Position numbers and translations under genes: made by a program
Part shown: positions 20,988-23,321 of the stretch, piece by piece
Numbering within the stretch: the first letter of the stretch is position 1
Layout of the letters: the number at the start of each line of letters is the position of its first letter
The notes under the pieces: model-generated
What the model saw: only the letters and a program-made list of their open reading frames with translations
Told to the model about the DNA's origin: nothing
Database searches by the model: none
Origin: Bacillota bacterium
GTDB lineage: Bacteria; Bacillota; Clostridia; Christensenellales; SZUA-584
Length of the DNA stretch: 23,321 bases
Reading direction: 5' to 3'
NCBI GenBank assembly: GCA_023396555.1
Contig: JAEWWC010000142.1
Span: forward strand, 1-23,321

Positions 20988-22496
20988 ATGGAAAAAGAAA
21001 TAATTTTCAGCGATATGTATGGGCATGAGTTGTTTCGGATACCCGACGATAGCTGCATCCACGTCATTTCCTTTGACGGACAGAGAACCACCTATCCGTG
21101 CAAATATGTAAGCGCCGCCGAAACGAATATCGGCGGGTGTATTTATGAAGCGGGCAACTTCGCGCAGGAACAGGCTGAAAAGGGCGCGGTATTCGCACCG
21201 AGCGATCAGCGCCCCGAGGATATCGGCATGTACGAAATCCACCAGATACGCAGCAAGCGCCAAACAGACTACGCGTTCCGCTCCTTTGAGGAAGCGCGGA
21301 ACACCTTTCAGCCGCTGGACTACACGCGCGTATATGCCGGAATGCTTGCGCCGGACCAATTGTTGGAGCATCTGTTTTCCCTGCACAACGCTGGCGAACG
21401 CCCTTTCGGGCGCAGGATGCGCTCCATGTCGGTCAGCGATGTGGTGGTCATCTTGAAGGATGGAGCCGCCAACGCCCATTATGTGGACTCCTTCGGTTTT
21501 GCGCCCGTGCCGCGATTTCTGGAGCCGGACACGTTTCCCGTTTCGGAACGGAACACCATATCCGGCTATACCGTTACGGTCAGCGTCCCGATGGGCAACA
21601 AGGCGTTTGTGCTGGCGGAAAACCCGCGCGCCGTCCAGCCCTTTGTCACATGGCAGAGCAGCCGGGACAATAAGAGCTGCGAATGGGGCCACTATTATGA
21701 CCGCCGCACGGATGCCGTGCGGGACCTGTACCGGCGCGTGAATCAGGAACGGGATTATCAGCGCGATTTCCCGCCCGAAAAAGAAAGATTTGGAGAGGTG
21801 AACGATATGGAACTGAACATCCGGGCCATAACGCCCGAGGAAATCAAGTACAGCTATAGCCAGAGCCAGCAGCTCAGGATGCAGTGCGGCAGCATCGGAC
21901 ACCTGCGCGGGGATTTCGGCTCCAAGGGCTACGAGTTTTATACAACCTGGGACGAGCATAATCCCCGGCTGAAAACAGAAGCCTTCAAATCAGAGCTTGA
22001 TGAGGTTATCAATGCCCTGCGCTCCGATGAATACGGGCTTTTGAAGGACCGCTATGCCATGGGCGAGTTCAAACAACGGTATCCCGAAAGCGCCTTTACC
22101 GGTAATTACACCACCGAATACGGGTTTCGGGTGGATACCCAGGAGCATGCCTACCTGCTACGCTGCAACCCGGTTCGGGGCGACTATAACTTCTACTGCT
22201 TTTGCTATCAGGCAAAATGGCTGGACAGGAACATCGAGAAGGCCCAACAGGGCATCCGCTTTATCGACAGCGGATACAAGGAGCTATTCCGCGTTCCGGA
22301 CGGCGGCAAGATCGTGGTAACAGCCGCCTGGGGCGAGAAGATGGAGCGCGCCTGCCGGTATATCGACGACACGCATGTGGAGGTGGGAAAAGAGCTGTAC
22401 CATATCTGCCAGTTTGCCGAAATCATGAAGAAAAACGGCGCGTCATATGAGCCGCTTGAGAAAAACCAGCCGAAAAACAAAGATCACGAACGATAG
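20988..22496 (+). CDS. YodL-domain protein fused to a second ICE module
   Basis: This 502-aa protein has a YodL-like domain (about 77-180): YEIHQIRSKR, YTRVYAGMLAPDQLLEHLF and MSVSDVVVILKDGAANAHYVDSFGF. A second module (274-502) starts MELNIRAITPEEIKYSYSQSQQLRMQ and contains YGFRVDTQEHAYLLRCNP; I recall similar stretches as a separate gene in other ICEs. The two ends (about 4-68 and 423-487) are copies of one domain with ELFR[IV]PD and C[KR]Y[VI]. An internal ATG at 21807 has its own ribosome binding site, so the second module may also be made alone. The start follows GAGAGATGAGCC. No catalytic motif is seen; the function is unknown. Confidence 0.75.
   Translation: MEKEIIFSDMYGHELFRIPDDSCIHVISFDGQRTTYPCKYVSAAETNIGGCIYEAGNFAQEQAEKGAVFAPSDQRPEDIGMYEIHQIRSKRQTDYAFRSFEEARNTFQPLDYTRVYAGMLAPDQLLEHLFSLHNAGERPFGRRMRSMSVSDVVVILKDGAANAHYVDSFGFAPVPRFLEPDTFPVSERNTISGYTVTVSVPMGNKAFVLAENPRAVQPFVTWQSSRDNKSCEWGHYYDRRTDAVRDLYRRVNQERDYQRDFPPEKERFGEVNDMELNIRAITPEEIKYSYSQSQQLRMQCGSIGHLRGDFGSKGYEFYTTWDEHNPRLKTEAFKSELDEVINALRSDEYGLLKDRYAMGEFKQRYPESAFTGNYTTEYGFRVDTQEHAYLLRCNPVRGDYNFYCFCYQAKWLDRNIEKAQQGIRFIDSGYKELFRVPDGGKIVVTAAWGEKMERACRYIDDTHVEVGKELYHICQFAEIMKKNGASYEPLEKNQPKNKDHER
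21792..21809 (+). promoter_or_regulatory. Internal ribosome binding site and start
   Basis: GGAGAGGTGA (21792-21801) lies five bases before the in-frame ATG at 21807. Translation here would give a separate 229-aa protein, the second module of the fused gene. This looks like the old start of a once-separate gene. Confidence 0.55.
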
Positions 22497-22507
22497 GAGG
22501 TGCGCAG

Positions 22508-23321
22508 ATGGCGCGAAAATATGAGCTGATTACCGAGCTGTACCATCAAACGCTTAAAGAAATCATGTCCTCTCAAGGGGCGTGGCGGGCCTTCCTGCGC
22601 AGCGCCTGCCGCAACTATAAGTGCCGGTTTGACGAACAGGTGCTGATTTACGCGCAGCGACCGGACGCCAGGGCGGTGCTGGAGCTGGAGGATTGGAACA
22701 AAAAGCTTGGGCGGTGGGTCAACCGTGGCGCGATCGGCATCGCTGTATTCGATGACATCCACACCGGTCGTTCCCGGCTCAAGCATTATTTCGATATTTC
22801 CGACACCCACGCCGGCCGCTTCTCCCGCCCGGTGCCCATATGGGAGATGCAGGAACGGTATGAGGAGGAAATTATTGAGGCGCTGGAAGGTTCCTTCGGC
22901 GCGGTACAGGACAACGGTTCTTTGGATAGCACGCTTCTGCAAATCGTCCACAACGTTGTGGAGGACGATGAACAGGACTATTTCCGTGAGCTGATGTACT
23001 GCCGCGAGAACAGCTATCTGGAGGAATTGGACGAATTCAATGTGGAGGTGTTTTTCAGGCAGGCGCTGGAAGCCTCCGTGTCATATATGCTGCTGGAGCG
23101 GTGTTTTGGCGGCGCTGCCGACCAGTACGCCGGGCTTGTGGATTTTTCATCCCTCTTTAATTTCAACACCCGTGAAACCGTGAACGCCCTGGGCATCGCC
23201 ACCAGCGATATGGCGGAAATGGTGCTCAAGGAAATTGCCCTGACCGTCCGCAACATCCAGAAACGGGAACGCCAGCAGAATCACACAGTTGATAAACCGC
23301 AGGAGGCCGGTTATCCTGTAA
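22508..23321 (+). CDS. N-terminus of giant helicase/methylase-like ICE protein, partial
   Basis: The frame is open from ATG 22508 to the right edge (271 codons). The start, YELITELYHQTLKEIMSSQ, then YKCRFDEQVLIYAQRPDARAV and W-N-K-x-L-G-R-W-V-N-R-G, is the conserved N-terminal domain of very large ICE proteins that carry SNF2-like helicase and DNA methylase domains further on. Those domains are beyond the edge, so enzyme activity cannot be checked here. AGGAGGTGCGCAG lies just before the ATG, and the spacing from the previous stop is 11 bases. Such proteins are thought to guard the element during transfer or in the new host, from family knowledge only. Confidence 0.8.
   Translation, partial: MARKYELITELYHQTLKEIMSSQGAWRAFLRSACRNYKCRFDEQVLIYAQRPDARAVLELEDWNKKLGRWVNRGAIGIAVFDDIHTGRSRLKHYFDISDTHAGRFSRPVPIWEMQERYEEEIIEALEGSFGAVQDNGSLDSTLLQIVHNVVEDDEQDYFRELMYCRENSYLEELDEFNVEVFFRQALEASVSYMLLERCFGGAADQYAGLVDFSSLFNFNTRETVNALGIATSDMAEMVLKEIALTVRNIQKRERQQNHTVDKPQEAGYPV

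Larger units (their letters stand above)
3915..23321 (+). mobile_element. Integrative and conjugative element (left part)
   Basis: From the DUF255 break to the right edge nearly all genes lie on the plus strand and are of kinds known from large ICEs of Clostridia: ParA/ParB, Tad-type pilus genes, DUF6133 and DUF4320 proteins, a umuC/yolD pair, a YodL-domain protein and the start of a helicase/methylase-like giant. No integrase, relaxase or coupling protein is in view, so the element must continue to the right if it is mobile. The element type is inferred from gene content. Confidence 0.65.

Noticed and set aside
1..23321. CRISPR array, tRNA or rRNA genes
   Set aside because: No regularly spaced repeats and no tRNA- or rRNA-like stretches were seen on either strand.

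Overview
The window looks like chromosomal DNA of a Gram-positive anaerobe of the class Clostridia (inference). The signs are strong AGGAGG-type ribosome binding sites, operons overlapping by ATGA, and the joint presence of ParA/ParB, a Tad (type IVc) pilus apparatus without an outer-membrane secretin, YodL-type proteins and the start of a giant helicase/methylase-like protein. Genes of the last three kinds are typical of large integrative and conjugative elements (ICEs) of Clostridia. No rRNA, tRNA, CRISPR array or integrase gene was seen.

Host flank, about 1-3914. The first two genes are a translationally coupled pair: a radical SAM DNA repair/modification protein, cut by the left edge, and its usual partner of the TIGR03915/DUF4130 type. 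Converging on them is a P1-family (DmpA-like) peptidase gene broken by one in-frame TAA. A stretch of about 360 bases without an intact gene follows; it holds a frameshifted relic of a DUF255 thioredoxin-fold gene and a likely promoter/operator. Then come a DUF1801/YdhG-type iron chaperone gene and a second DUF255 gene whose reading frame departs from the family right after its CxxC motif (about 3914). That point is the best candidate for the left end of the mobile element.

Element backbone, about 3915-14710. A 58-aa small protein and a strong terminator are followed by parA-parB, with a near-perfect 25-bp palindrome inside parB. A short intergenic stretch carries a perfect four-tract C4/G4 motif. 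Then comes a Tad-type pilus operon: CpaB/RcpC-like SAF protein, TadZ/CpaE-like ATPase, TadA/CpaF motor ATPase, TadB, TadC, a DUF6133-type mini-pilin bounded by hairpins, a DUF4320-type pseudopilin, a TadE/G-like pseudopilin, and an 852-aa secreted protein with a thioester-domain-like head and three CARDB repeats. The prepilin peptidase and a 29-aa membrane peptide that should belong to this set lie 4.7 kb downstream.

Cargo, about 14711-19409, separates the pilus genes from their peptidase. Two visibly AT-rich genes, a nucleotidyl-cyclase-like protein and a P-loop ATPase with a C-terminal winged helix, are each preceded by the same 20-bp sequence (18 of 20 identical). Between them is a umuC-like Y-family polymerase gene coupled to a YolD-like gene. 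The cyclase-like gene and the ATPase are the most likely places for an undescribed system, probably signalling or defence; this is inference only.

Right part, 19410-23321. After the prepilin peptidase and mini membrane protein come a small winged-helix protein, two conserved ICE proteins (the second appears to fuse two modules, keeps an internal ribosome binding site and contains a duplicated domain), and the N-terminus of the giant helicase/methylase-like protein, open to the right edge. Integrase, relaxase, coupling protein and the other att site would have to lie to the right.
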